Below are positions 1-8,243 of a stretch of 64,000 nucleotides of DNA, piece after piece; position 1 is the stretch's first letter; every line of letters starts with the position of its first letter. The position numbers and the translations under genes are program-made. The stretch is from Bacillaceae bacterium JMAK1 (GTDB taxonomy: Bacteria > Bacillota > Bacilli > Bacillales > Marinococcaceae), in assembly GCA_012970285.1 (NCBI GenBank), contig JIBW01000002.1, positions 744,001-808,000 on the forward strand, in the 5' to 3' direction. Below the pieces are notes generated by a model, which saw only the letters and a program-made list of their open reading frames with translations, was not told where the DNA came from and did no database searches.

Positions 1-894
1 AGTTCAATCGGGTTTACTACTGCGATCATGAACCCATTTAACGTCGGCGTTGCTCAAGGAATTGCTGAGTTAGATATTTATTCTGGAATGTGGCTTCGTC
101 TCATTCTTTTCGTTTTAATGTATACGATTGCTGTTATTTTTGTTTATCGATATGCCATGAAAGTGAAGAAAAATCCTGAACTAGGTTATTACGGGAATTA
201 CACAGCGAATACGCAACTCAATGAGATGAAAACCACAGAAACATTAACCACTACACATAAGGTGATTTTAGGACTTTTTATCGTAAACTTTATCGTACTT
301 GCTTTTGGCGTCATTCAGTATGAATGGTTTATTACCGAGATCGCTTCACTATTCTTACTACTCGGAGTTATTATTGGCGTTGTTGCTCGTCTCGGTGTAC
401 ACGATGTTGTCGATGGTTTTCTAAAAGGCGCTTCTGGTGTACTCGCTGGTGCGCTGATCGTCGGTTTTGCTCGTGCCATCCTAGTCGTCTTGGAAGACGG
501 CAATACAATTGATACAATGTTGTATTATGCGGTAGGTTTTTTGGAAAATATCCCTACCGAGTTCAATGCCGCTGGTATGATCTTTATTCAAAGTATCATT
601 AACTTCTTCATCCCTTCAGGTAGCGGTCAAGCGGCACTCACCATGCCGATTATGATCCCACTTGCAGACTTGCTCGGCATTACAAGACAAACGACTGTAC
701 TTGCCTTTACTTTAGCTGATGGCATAGGGAATATTATTCTCCCGACTTCAGGCTATTTCATGGCAGCACTGGCGCTTGCAGGAATTCCATGGACCAAATG
801 GGTTCGCTTCATCTGGCCATTTATTCTGATTCAACTTACGATTGCTGTTATCGCTGTCATGTTTGCCGCCTGGTTTGGATACGGACCATTCTAA
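1..894 (+). CDS. YfcC/DcuC-type membrane carrier, C-terminal part
   Basis: This is the C-terminal part of a polytopic membrane carrier. The reading frame is open to the first base of the window, so the start lies upstream. The motifs GFTTAIMNPFNVGVAQG near the edge and PSGSGQAALTMPIMIPLADL further on are typical of the YfcC family (DcuC superfamily), whose members are annotated as C4-dicarboxylate or amino acid carriers. At least five hydrophobic segments are visible, and the soluble linker around residues 55-80 is charged. Substrate cannot be read from sequence. A strong hairpin terminator follows the stop directly. The next gene is on the other strand, so this is the end of its transcription unit. 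Confidence 0.85.
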   Translation, partial: SSIGFTTAIMNPFNVGVAQGIAELDIYSGMWLRLILFVLMYTIAVIFVYRYAMKVKKNPELGYYGNYTANTQLNEMKTTETLTTTHKVILGLFIVNFIVLAFGVIQYEWFITEIASLFLLLGVIIGVVARLGVHDVVDGFLKGASGVLAGALIVGFARAILVVLEDGNTIDTMLYYAVGFLENIPTEFNAAGMIFIQSIINFFIPSGSGQAALTMPIMIPLADLLGITRQTTVLAFTLADGIGNIILPTSGYFMAALALAGIPWTKWVRFIWPFILIQLTIAVIAVMFAAWFGYGPF

Positions 895-936
895 AAAGCT
901 AGGTAGAGTTGACGAATAACTCTACCTAGCTTTTTC
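894..936 (+). terminator. Rho-independent terminator after the YfcC-type gene
   Basis: A 17-bp perfect stem (AAAAGCTAGGTAGAGTT and its complement) with a 7-nt loop is followed by a T run. It begins at the last base of the stop codon. The A run on the other side means it could also act on the minus strand for the phosphatase gene. Confidence 0.9.
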
Positions 937-993
937 GTTTAACAGTAAGCTATGATCCGTTTCACATTTATCTCGGCTGAATTCGATCCATGC

Positions 994-1584
994 CTATATA
1001 GATTCTAAGTGGTTCGTATCGTTAATAAAATGAATGACCTTTTCATTATCCGTAAGTTCAATCATACTAATCCCCGTATCCCCTATTTTAAAGTAGTAAT
1101 CCATGTTCATTGGCATTTGGAAAAAAGCTCGTAATATACTATTAATTACACCGCCATGAGCGACAATCGCAATCCGTTCATATTTATTTTCAGTTACAAT
1201 CTTAGAAAATATCGTTTCAATTCTCATTCGAAACTCTATGAATGATTCTCCATTTTCAAAACGATCATGAAGAAATTGTGGCTTCGGATGATTTTTCGCT
1301 TCTTCAAAAGACATGCCAGCCTGTATACCATTATTAAATTCCATTAATTCTTCTTCAAATGCCACTGGACAACCGATAGCTTGTGCTAATGTTTCAGCAG
1401 TTTCTCGCGCTCTCTTTAATGTACTTGCCCATATAAAGTCTGGTGGAAAGTCATTTTTCACTTTCTGTACTAAACCGCTCACTTGTCTTCTACCCATTGC
1501 TGTTAATTCAAAATCCGCTCTTCCTTCATGCACGTTTAAAAGATCTGCTTCCGATTCCCCGTGCCTAATTAATAGTATCTGCAT
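994..1584 (-). CDS. Histidine phosphatase family protein
   Basis: The protein belongs to the histidine phosphatase (phosphoglycerate mutase-like) superfamily. The N-terminus carries the catalytic motif LLIRHGESEADL with the phospho-accepting His in RHGE, and the second catalytic His lies in VAHGGV at about residues 145-150. At 196 aa it has the usual length of a single-domain small-molecule phosphatase. There is no signal peptide, so it should be cytosolic. The substrate is not predictable; such proteins include cobalamin, sugar-phosphate and PhoE-like phosphatases. The ATG has an AGAGGGGA-type ribosome site a few bases upstream. No obvious functional link to its neighbours is seen. Confidence 0.85.
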   Translation of the reverse strand: MQILLIRHGESEADLLNVHEGRADFELTAMGRRQVSGLVQKVKNDFPPDFIWASTLKRARETAETLAQAIGCPVAFEEELMEFNNGIQAGMSFEEAKNHPKPQFLHDRFENGESFIEFRMRIETIFSKIVTENKYERIAIVAHGGVINSILRAFFQMPMNMDYYFKIGDTGISMIELTDNEKVIHFINDTNHLESI

Positions 1585-1618
1585 AAATTATCCCCTCTTA
1601 CATCTTTTAAATATTCTT

Positions 1619-2218
1619 CTACCTGATCTCCACTACTGTCGCTTCTCCTTCATACATCAGAACCGTCGTCACGTGTTCAATATGCACGAAGATCTGAATG
1701 GTATTGGCACTGGTCGCTTTCTCATACACATTCACCTTTGCAGATAATGCTTTTGGTAAGCGTAGCAAACGTTTGCCGATGTTCGCATACGTCTCGTCTG
1801 AAGTGATCAATAACCCTCCTGTATCTGTCACGTGAAAATCTAACGGTTGAACGAGACGTCCGCTTTTTCCTAATGAGTCATAGATACGGCTTTGTTTCTC
1901 ATTCCACCACATTTCAGCGTAAAAACGTCGGGTAGCATTCGGAAAGTGAAAATTGCGATCCCAACTAACGTACGGTCCTTTACGGTTTGTGCTATATGTA
2001 TTACGAATTGAGAACGGAACTTCAACGCCCTTTTCTGGAAATAGAAAGTCATCGTGTGTTAAACCGTATGCAATTGGTTTATATAGCGCTGATCCACGAA
2101 TTTGCTTCATCACACCTTCTCCGTGCACAACACCGGACGCCTTCCCGTATTTCATTTGTAACAACGGATGCAACTGTTGAAACTGCTCTCCTACTGCACG
2201 TTTATATATGGAGTTCAT
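1619..2218 (-). CDS. yndH: DUF4166 family protein (YndH-like)
   Basis: A 199-aa soluble protein that resembles the DUF4166 family, represented in Bacillus by YndH. No catalytic motif is known for the family. The N-terminus (IYKRAVGEQFQQLHPLLQ) and the central tryptophan-rich part (VSWDRNFHF, YAEMWWNE) are the recognisable features. Its ATG overlaps the TGA of the preceding DoxX-like gene by 4 bp, so the two are translationally coupled. Together with the YndJ-like gene upstream they form a three-gene unit on the minus strand. The gene symbol rests on recalled synteny of yndG-yndH-yndJ in B. subtilis, and the function is unknown. Confidence 0.7.
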   Translation of the reverse strand: MNSIYKRAVGEQFQQLHPLLQMKYGKASGVVHGEGVMKQIRGSALYKPIAYGLTHDDFLFPEKGVEVPFSIRNTYSTNRKGPYVSWDRNFHFPNATRRFYAEMWWNEKQSRIYDSLGKSGRLVQPLDFHVTDTGGLLITSDETYANIGKRLLRLPKALSAKVNVYEKATSANTIQIFVHIEHVTTVLMYEGEATVVEIR

Positions 2219-3123
2219 CGTTCTTCCTTTCGTTTGCAGTGTCTTGCTAACACTAATTGTTTACTGTTCACCCATGCCGCAATGCTAACCCCGATCGTTA
2301 CGATAGTAAGTGCTCCTGGGTTAAATGGTAAAGCGAACAAATACGGCGAGGTTAATAATGCTCCGATACCTAAGATAGCAACAGCGATCGCCGATAGTAA
2401 GAACAACCAGCGCTTTGTAATCGGTAATAAAAACAGTACTGCTAACAATAACTGACCTAAACCAATTGCAGTCACAACCATTGACTCAAATCCGCTCACC
2501 ATACCTGTTGCCGCAATTAAATCAAGTTCACCAGTTTCAGGAAATAACAATTTAGGAATAATGCCTTGATATGCCCATAAAAGCGCTAATGTCACACAAA
2601 ATAAGACGTGAAGTAGCGACTGACGAATGCTATCTTCAGGTCGTTTGCCGAACTCAAGCCACTGCTTTAATGCTGCGAAACTCCAAGCAGTTGCCCACCC
2701 CATTAAAGGCCTAAAAACAACATCGAGTAGCTTTCCTGCTTTCCCAAAACGCGTATCGTAATCATAGTGCGTTAGAAATCGTGTATGTTTCTCCTTTTGT
2801 TCGTACTTCCAATATCCACGGCCCTCTTTTATTAACGACAACGGTTGATCACTTGCGAATTTTAAAGCGGATACCTTCTCTCCACTTTCTTTCTCGGCAC
2901 TCCCGACGGACTCACCAATACCGTGAATCCGTAACCCAAAGCCGATCCTGGTTTCATAATGAAACGTTTGGACATCATCTTCATGTTCTTTAGGTAAATA
3001 ATCAATCTGACTAAAGCGAAGATCCCAACGTTCGTGAAGCTTAGGGTTTTGTGTCGTTTCCCAGACGTCGTCAATCGGAGCATTAATATCAAGCTCTACA
3101 TAGATCGGTTTTCCCATGCACAT
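2215..3123 (-). CDS. yndG: SRPBCC/DoxX-like membrane protein (YndG-like)
   Basis: A two-part protein of 302 aa. Residues 1-150 look like a START/SRPBCC lipid-binding fold (VELDINAPIDDVWETTQNP, a typical beginning). Residues 165-290 hold about four membrane segments of the DoxX-like type (HVLFCVTLALLWAYQGIIPKL). Two start codons are possible: ATG at 3123 or ATG at 3117 (MGKPIY). The AAGGA site is 4 nt from the first and 10 nt from the second, so the choice is open. It lies 14 bp after the yndJ-like gene and overlaps the DUF4166 gene by 4 bp. The function is unknown; context suggests a shared membrane or lipid-related role. Confidence 0.7.
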   Translation of the reverse strand: MCMGKPIYVELDINAPIDDVWETTQNPKLHERWDLRFSQIDYLPKEHEDDVQTFHYETRIGFGLRIHGIGESVGSAEKESGEKVSALKFASDQPLSLIKEGRGYWKYEQKEKHTRFLTHYDYDTRFGKAGKLLDVVFRPLMGWATAWSFAALKQWLEFGKRPEDSIRQSLLHVLFCVTLALLWAYQGIIPKLLFPETGELDLIAATGMVSGFESMVVTAIGLGQLLLAVLFLLPITKRWLFLLSAIAVAILGIGALLTSPYLFALPFNPGALTIVTIGVSIAAWVNSKQLVLARHCKRKEER

Positions 3124-3137
3124 CCCATCCTTTCTGA

Positions 3138-4739
3138 TCAGTCATGTGCTGTTAATTTATATTCAATAGCAAACAACGATAATCCGAACAATTGAATGTC
3201 GTGATTTGCCTGTAACTGCTTGTTATGTACCTTTTTAATATGAAACGTTTCCTTTAACGGCAGACGAATGGTAATGGAACCAATCGTGTAAAAAATACCA
3301 TTCGGTTCACTGTTAAGAATTAACCCACGGTTCTGATCATGTTCTGGTTGTAGTATTCCTGTCATTACACCTAACGGCAAGGGAAGAGCAATGTTCATTT
3401 TCTGATCAACCGTACTATAAATTGCCGTAAAGATATGTGCGTCATCTGACCACCGTAACCATACGCTTGGTGTTACTCTGCCATCTTCGCTTGCATCTAA
3501 CGGTGCTACAGTTCCATTCATCGTCACTTTCCCGCTCTTTGGTACATTTAATTGCCCAAAACGATCTGTAACAAAATGAATAAGTGGCAACAAAGGTTTG
3601 AATGAATTTGACCACTCGACGTTCGCAACCATTTTATAACGGTTAGGAGACGTATAGAAGTTGAGAACGTCAACATCGATAGCTGATGGTGTGAATGTCT
3701 CATCTGCTAACTCATCCCAATCACTTACTAGTGCTGGAATATGATCGCCTTTTTTCCAGCGTCCTTCGTCAATCGGAACGCTTCCTACATATCCTCTCGT
3801 GCGCAACTGACTCACTGTAATCTCGTTGACGGACGACGGGGTACGTAATTGCCAAACGACGATAAAAGCGAGTGTTGCAAATACACTTGCGTTAACCGCT
3901 CCATGATACTGCGTCATCCATTCAATTGTGACTAAGATGTTCTCTGAAAGTAAGCCAAAGCTATACACTAATGTCCATGTTGTTGTGAGTGCAAAAACCA
4001 ACGAGGCAGAGAGTAATGTTAATCGAAGCTTTAACGCGAACTCGTTTCGTTTCAAAGCATCAAAGAGCCATAAACCAACGAATAAAAACAAGCCAACTGC
4101 ATAGGTTGCAACAAGATAAAACTCAAGTGGTGGTCCTTGATCAATGCCAATCGCAACGAAAATCGGTCCGAGCGCTAGTAATATCGCAATGAATGACCAT
4201 AGTTTTGGCAAACCGATCTTTTGACGTCGACTCCGAATGTATAGGCCCGCGACAATGGGCAAGAAAAATGCTGCGTAATGAAAATGAATCGCCGTAAGCC
4301 ACACAATCACATCCGTATACGGTAAGAACTGTGATGCACCTGACGCTCCTGCGACGAGCCACACACCTCCAACAGGCAAATACATTAAACTTAAATTTAT
4401 GAGTGCTTCTTCGCTTCGTTGAAAGCCATACCGTAACTGTCGTAACAGGCCCAATACACCGATAATTGCTACAAAGACCAACCATACTGCTGCAAACAGT
4501 CCTGCAATCATACCTTGAGGTAAGAAAAGCGAGACGCTTGCAATGATCGCAAAATACATCGCAACAAAAGAAGTACGCCGTAACCAGCGATCAACCTTGA
4601 TTTGTGGATCTTGCGAAATCAATTGAAGTAACATCGGCACCCATATAAACATCGAAAGCAACAAAGCTGCTTCGATGATGCCGACATACAGTAGTGCAAT
4701 TACTGAAAGTAACACACCGACTGCAATAGATCCTTTCAT
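3138..4739 (-). CDS. yndJ: YndJ-like integral membrane protein
   Basis: A 533-aa protein with roughly ten hydrophobic segments in its first 310 residues and a soluble C-terminal part (about 325-533) that looks beta-rich. Length and layout match the YndJ family of Bacillus, which has no assigned function. It is the first gene of a three-gene minus-strand unit with the DoxX-like and DUF4166 genes, separated by only 14 bp. The ATG has a GGAGAGGA site just upstream. The conservation of the trio as a block suggests a joint role at the membrane, but this is inference only. Confidence 0.7.
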   Translation of the reverse strand: MKGSIAVGVLLSVIALLYVGIIEAALLLSMFIWVPMLLQLISQDPQIKVDRWLRRTSFVAMYFAIIASVSLFLPQGMIAGLFAAVWLVFVAIIGVLGLLRQLRYGFQRSEEALINLSLMYLPVGGVWLVAGASGASQFLPYTDVIVWLTAIHFHYAAFFLPIVAGLYIRSRRQKIGLPKLWSFIAILLALGPIFVAIGIDQGPPLEFYLVATYAVGLFLFVGLWLFDALKRNEFALKLRLTLLSASLVFALTTTWTLVYSFGLLSENILVTIEWMTQYHGAVNASVFATLAFIVVWQLRTPSSVNEITVSQLRTRGYVGSVPIDEGRWKKGDHIPALVSDWDELADETFTPSAIDVDVLNFYTSPNRYKMVANVEWSNSFKPLLPLIHFVTDRFGQLNVPKSGKVTMNGTVAPLDASEDGRVTPSVWLRWSDDAHIFTAIYSTVDQKMNIALPLPLGVMTGILQPEHDQNRGLILNSEPNGIFYTIGSITIRLPLKETFHIKKVHNKQLQANHDIQLFGLSLFAIEYKLTAHD

Positions 4740-4835
4740 GAACTCATCCTCTCCTAATTTAACACTACAATTATCATATCAAGGGGATTCAGCCGTTCAT
4801 AGACATTTACTAAAATAGGAAAGATAAAAATAGAC

Positions 4836-4856
4836 AAAGAACCGACTTGGCTCTCT
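4836..4856 (-). terminator. Weak terminator-like hairpin after the GntR gene
   Basis: On the minus strand AGAGCC and GGTTCT form a 6-bp stem (one G-U pair) with a 5-nt loop, followed by a T-rich stretch. It lies directly downstream of the GntR stop and could end the malonate operon. Confidence 0.45.
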
Positions 4857-4858
4857 GC

Positions 4859-5521
4859 CTATTTCCCATGAAACTGCTTATACAATTTCAATACATCATC
4901 AGTATGTGTATTTAACAGTGTTTTGGCTTCTCGTATTTGATTTGCTTCTAAATAGGTTGTAAGCCAATCATGTTCTCGCTTTGACTTCTCTAATTTCCCT
5001 GATTCAGAGAAAGCGATCGCTTGGACGCGCAGTAGTGACGACCCTAAGCGATGATACAAATCTAAGATCATTTTGCTTTGACTCATTTCGATGAGCAACA
5101 AATGAAATTGATGGTTGTAATACGTGTATTGGTACACATCCTCTTCTGATCTCATGACATTAGCAAGCTGTCGCATCCGTGTAACGAAGTTGTGATCAAC
5201 ACCGTTCTCCTCAATTCGCTCCATCGCTAGACTCTCTAAGAAGTTACGAACTTCTAAGATGTCTTTGATTTCATCAAAACTGTAGCTCCGTACGACCGCT
5301 CCTTTACGTGCTTCTTTCTCAACGAGCCCTTCAGCAGTTAGTAAATAAAGGGCATCACGGATTGGTGCACGGCTAATACCATACTCATCTGCATACTCTT
5401 TTTCAACGAGCTTATCGCCAGGTTTTAAATCTCCTGAGAGTATTTTCATAGAGATTTGATCAGCAATTTGTTTGGCCAACGAATGTTTATTTAATCCTTC
5501 CACGTTATTCCCTACTTTCAT
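4859..5521 (-). CDS. GntR/FadR-type regulator of the malonate operon
   Basis: A 220-aa transcription regulator with a winged helix at about residues 15-80 (ISRAPIRDALYLLTAEGLVE is the recognition region) and an all-helical FCD effector domain after it. This is the FadR branch of the GntR family. The start was set at ATG 5521 (MKVGNNV), because a longer frame would run deep into the preceding gene. Even so it overlaps the fused mdcDE gene by 17 bp. Its place as last gene of the malonate decarboxylase operon points to malonate-responsive control, as for the GntR-type MdcY of Acinetobacter. The likely operator is the palindrome at 12005-12024. The ligand is inferred. Confidence 0.85.
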   Translation of the reverse strand: MKVGNNVEGLNKHSLAKQIADQISMKILSGDLKPGDKLVEKEYADEYGISRAPIRDALYLLTAEGLVEKEARKGAVVRSYSFDEIKDILEVRNFLESLAMERIEENGVDHNFVTRMRQLANVMRSEEDVYQYTYYNHQFHLLLIEMSQSKMILDLYHRLGSSLLRVQAIAFSESGKLEKSKREHDWLTTYLEANQIREAKTLLNTHTDDVLKLYKQFHGK

Positions 5522-7142
5522 TTTCCCACTGTTGTTCCATTTGTACTCTGACTTCAATTGAAGCTGCACGTGATTTTTTCGCACGTGCGTTGTTAAGACG
5601 GTGTTCTGACACTAAGCGTCCAGCCTGTAGATCCGCTAGTTGGTTAGCGATCAAGGTTTGCACGCGCGATACGTCTTCTTCAGTTGGATGTTCTACAGAG
5701 ATTCCTTCAATGAGTTCATCGGTTGCACCGAGCTTATGGAAAGAACGAACATCGTAAGCCATTGCGTGGACATCCTTTGTGAATCGTTCAAGTTCATGTA
5801 ACGATCTTTTTGTCACTTTCGCTGCAGACTCTTTCGACATCACGTGTACTTGAACGTAAGGGTCGTCGAATGCGAGTAGTCGATCGGCTTGTAAACCGTG
5901 GCTTAAAAAGGCAGCAGACAATGCTTTACCAACCACGAGTCCAATGACTTTATGGCCGTGTAAACGTGCTCTGGCATACGCATGAACAGCAGCTGCACAC
6001 GACTGATGTAAGCCGAGTAACTCTTCTTGAGCTCCGTACGCTTGGCTAACTACATCAATGACAGCAACGATTGGCGTTTTCTGATCATTCGTTGCATCCG
6101 CAGCAATCCATTGATCAATGACATCTGCAAGTGCATAACCTTCAAGTAGACCGAATTCACCGTTTCTAACTCTTGGGAAACGGTGATACGCATCTTTCGT
6201 CACCGCTAAAAGATTGAACTTCTCACCTGAGAGGGTCATTGTTCCTGACTGTACCGTTGAAATACGTGAACTTTGCACGCTGTCGATGTCTGAAAGCACT
6301 TCAAGCCACGTGCGACCACGGGAATCATTTGTTCGCTCCTCGTCTTCACTTGAAGTGAAAGCTTTTATATCTTGATATAGTAACTCATTCACGTGTTCTT
6401 CGTTGGACGTTACACGTTGATTGATTTTCGTAAGTCTTGCTTGATCAACGGCCTCTTGAATTGCTTCAACAGAGTCTTCTACGAGGTATTCGATCAGTCC
6501 ATTCTTCTTTCTCGACGCACTACCGATTCGTAAGTACGTTGCTTTACGGTCACGACTATTGACTTCTTCAATTCCCGCTTCTTGCTCAATCACTTCAGGA
6601 CCATTTAAGCCGAGTCGAGCTTCTTTTGTCATAATTAGAGCGTTAAACAGTCCAGCTGTAATCGACATCCCACCAAAGCTTCCGATTCGACCTGGGATAA
6701 TGCCCACGATTGGTACATATTGTTGGAGATTTACCGCTGCTTGTTGAATCTCAGAAATTGCGAGCAAACCGTAATTTGCTTCTTGTAACCGTACACCGCC
6801 TGTATCTAGAATAACGATGACGTCTAAATGCTTTCCCCGTTCTACATCTCGTAAAGCAAGTTCGAATGCAGCCGCGATCTTAGCTCCAGACACTTCGCCG
6901 ATGCCGCCTCCTTGGAAACTCCCTTCAATTGCAATCACGCAACATGGATGGGACTTTCTCGTTCCTTTCATTACGACCACACCGTCGTCACTTTGAGGCA
7001 CAATGTTTTGCTTTTCTAGGTGTGGTGAGACAAGACGATCAAAAGGGCCGAGTAATTCATGTGCTGAGTTCTCATCTAAAAGTGCTAACGTACGTTCACG
7101 AGCGGAGCATTCCGTTAACGACTGAGGTACTATGATTTTCAT
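5505..7142 (-). CDS. mdcDE: Malonate decarboxylase beta-gamma fusion (MdcD-MdcE)
   Basis: One 545-aa polypeptide that carries both carboxytransferase-type subunits of biotin-independent malonate decarboxylase, which remove CO2 from malonyl-S-ACP to regenerate acetyl-S-ACP. Residues about 15-240 match the beta subunit MdcD (GGGIGEVSGAK at 78-88, GRIGSFGGMS at 151-160). Residues about 278-535 match the gamma subunit MdcE (FPRVRNGEFGLLEGYA, VSQAYGAQEELLG, VVGKALSAAFLSHG). A polar linker of roughly 35 residues joins them. The two are separate genes in Klebsiella, Acinetobacter and Pseudomonas. No stop or frameshift is seen at the joint. The ATG overlaps the mdcC stop by 4 bp and has a GGAGGC site. 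Confidence 0.9.
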   Translation of the reverse strand: MKIIVPQSLTECSARERTLALLDENSAHELLGPFDRLVSPHLEKQNIVPQSDDGVVVMKGTRKSHPCCVIAIEGSFQGGGIGEVSGAKIAAAFELALRDVERGKHLDVIVILDTGGVRLQEANYGLLAISEIQQAAVNLQQYVPIVGIIPGRIGSFGGMSITAGLFNALIMTKEARLGLNGPEVIEQEAGIEEVNSRDRKATYLRIGSASRKKNGLIEYLVEDSVEAIQEAVDQARLTKINQRVTSNEEHVNELLYQDIKAFTSSEDEERTNDSRGRTWLEVLSDIDSVQSSRISTVQSGTMTLSGEKFNLLAVTKDAYHRFPRVRNGEFGLLEGYALADVIDQWIAADATNDQKTPIVAVIDVVSQAYGAQEELLGLHQSCAAAVHAYARARLHGHKVIGLVVGKALSAAFLSHGLQADRLLAFDDPYVQVHVMSKESAAKVTKRSLHELERFTKDVHAMAYDVRSFHKLGATDELIEGISVEHPTEEDVSRVQTLIANQLADLQAGRLVSEHRLNNARAKKSRAASIEVRVQMEQQWENESRE

Positions 7143-7426
7143 GAAGATGCCTCCTCAAACGCTTGTTTTAAACGAAGTCCAATAACGCCAGGGGTTGCAC
7201 CAAAGTCATGAATGTGTATGGATGCACGTACATCGTAATCAGACATGAACCGTTGTACGACTTCTTCCCACGTTTTTTGAAATCCTTCCACGTTCGTTTT
7301 TATGAATACTTCTCCAATATGACTTGGCTCCATAAGAATTTCTGCATCCCCAGAGCCGACAACACCTGTATGCGCACGTTTTGGAATTGCCGTTGCTGTA
7401 TTATACGTGTAGCGAAACTCTTCCAT
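7139..7426 (-). CDS. mdcC: Malonate decarboxylase acyl carrier protein (delta subunit)
   Basis: A 95-aa acyl carrier protein, the usual length for MdcC. It carries the triphosphoribosyl-dephospho-CoA type prosthetic group on a serine, expected in VGSGDAEIL at about residues 23-31. Acetyl and malonyl groups ride on this thiol during the cycle. The ATG at 7426 follows a full AGGAGG site. The gene overlaps the end of mdcB by 26 bp and is coupled by a 4-bp overlap to the fused mdcDE gene, which makes equal production of partners likely. Confidence 0.92.
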   Translation of the reverse strand: MEEFRYTYNTATAIPKRAHTGVVGSGDAEILMEPSHIGEVFIKTNVEGFQKTWEEVVQRFMSDYDVRASIHIHDFGATPGVIGLRLKQAFEEASS

Positions 7427-8243
7427 GCGATTTCCCTCCTAATCGTTTCACGTACAAACTCGCTGCAAGTAGATCTGCACTGCCCCCAGGAGAAAGATTG
7501 TTTTTAATAAATCGTTCATCAACTTCCTCAATGGATAAAGCGCCTCGTAATACTTGTTGAGCTTGTTGTTTCACGTAAGATAAGCCCTTACTACCTGCTC
7601 GGTGAAGAACACACGTATCCGAAAGTGTTGTCATGAGCGTGAGTAGAGCAAGTTGTTTTGCTTTCGTTTCTGTAAATGATTCAGTGGCATCGTTTAAAGT
7701 TCGTAAACCGAGTAGCACGTGCGGAAATCCTGCTTGAGCTTCGCCTTTCGCACCGGTGACGCCGTACCGTTTGCACACAGTAGAACCATTCGTACGAGTC
7801 GAGGAAACTTTCAGTTCAACGTTTGCAAGTTCGCCTGCAACTTCACATAGTGTAGTTGCCGTACCTTGCCCTCTTTGGATTGCATAAGCAGCACTTAGTA
7901 AGCCTAAACACCAAATCGCGCCTTTATGGGTGTTCACCCCAGCAGTTACGTGTAACATTTCCCGCTCTGCCTCAATTCCAATCTCTGACAATTGCTTGCG
8001 TAATTGAAGAGACGGGGATTTCCCATAACTCACACGTGCCATTTCGGCAAAATAAGGAGCAATCGCATGACTCGATGCTTCCATCATCGCTAATGTCATA
8101 TCAAGATGGGCACCGTTGTTAGATTTGTCGATCAGACCTGGTTTTACCGTTAGATAAAGCTCTTCTAGGAGTGATTGCTCGGACCAACGTGCCACTTGTT
8201 CAGTGACGTGATGAATGTGTAATGGACGTGTCGCTAAACTCAC
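7401..8243 (-). CDS. mdcB: Triphosphoribosyl-dephospho-CoA synthase
   Basis: This enzyme makes the precursor of the MdcC prosthetic group from ATP and dephospho-CoA. The signature TVKPGLIDKSNNGAHLDMT near residues 33-51 is the family hallmark. About 280 residues is normal for MdcB/CitG. The start was set at GTG 8243, which gives a GTGA overlap with the mdcA stop and a 9-nt gap to the AGGAG site; an upstream TTG at 8249 is only 3 nt from that site. The product feeds MdcG, encoded divergently. Confidence 0.9.
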   Translation of the reverse strand: MSLATRPLHIHHVTEQVARWSEQSLLEELYLTVKPGLIDKSNNGAHLDMTLAMMEASSHAIAPYFAEMARVSYGKSPSLQLRKQLSEIGIEAEREMLHVTAGVNTHKGAIWCLGLLSAAYAIQRGQGTATTLCEVAGELANVELKVSSTRTNGSTVCKRYGVTGAKGEAQAGFPHVLLGLRTLNDATESFTETKAKQLALLTLMTTLSDTCVLHRAGSKGLSYVKQQAQQVLRGALSIEEVDERFIKNNLSPGGSADLLAASLYVKRLGGKSHGRVSLHV

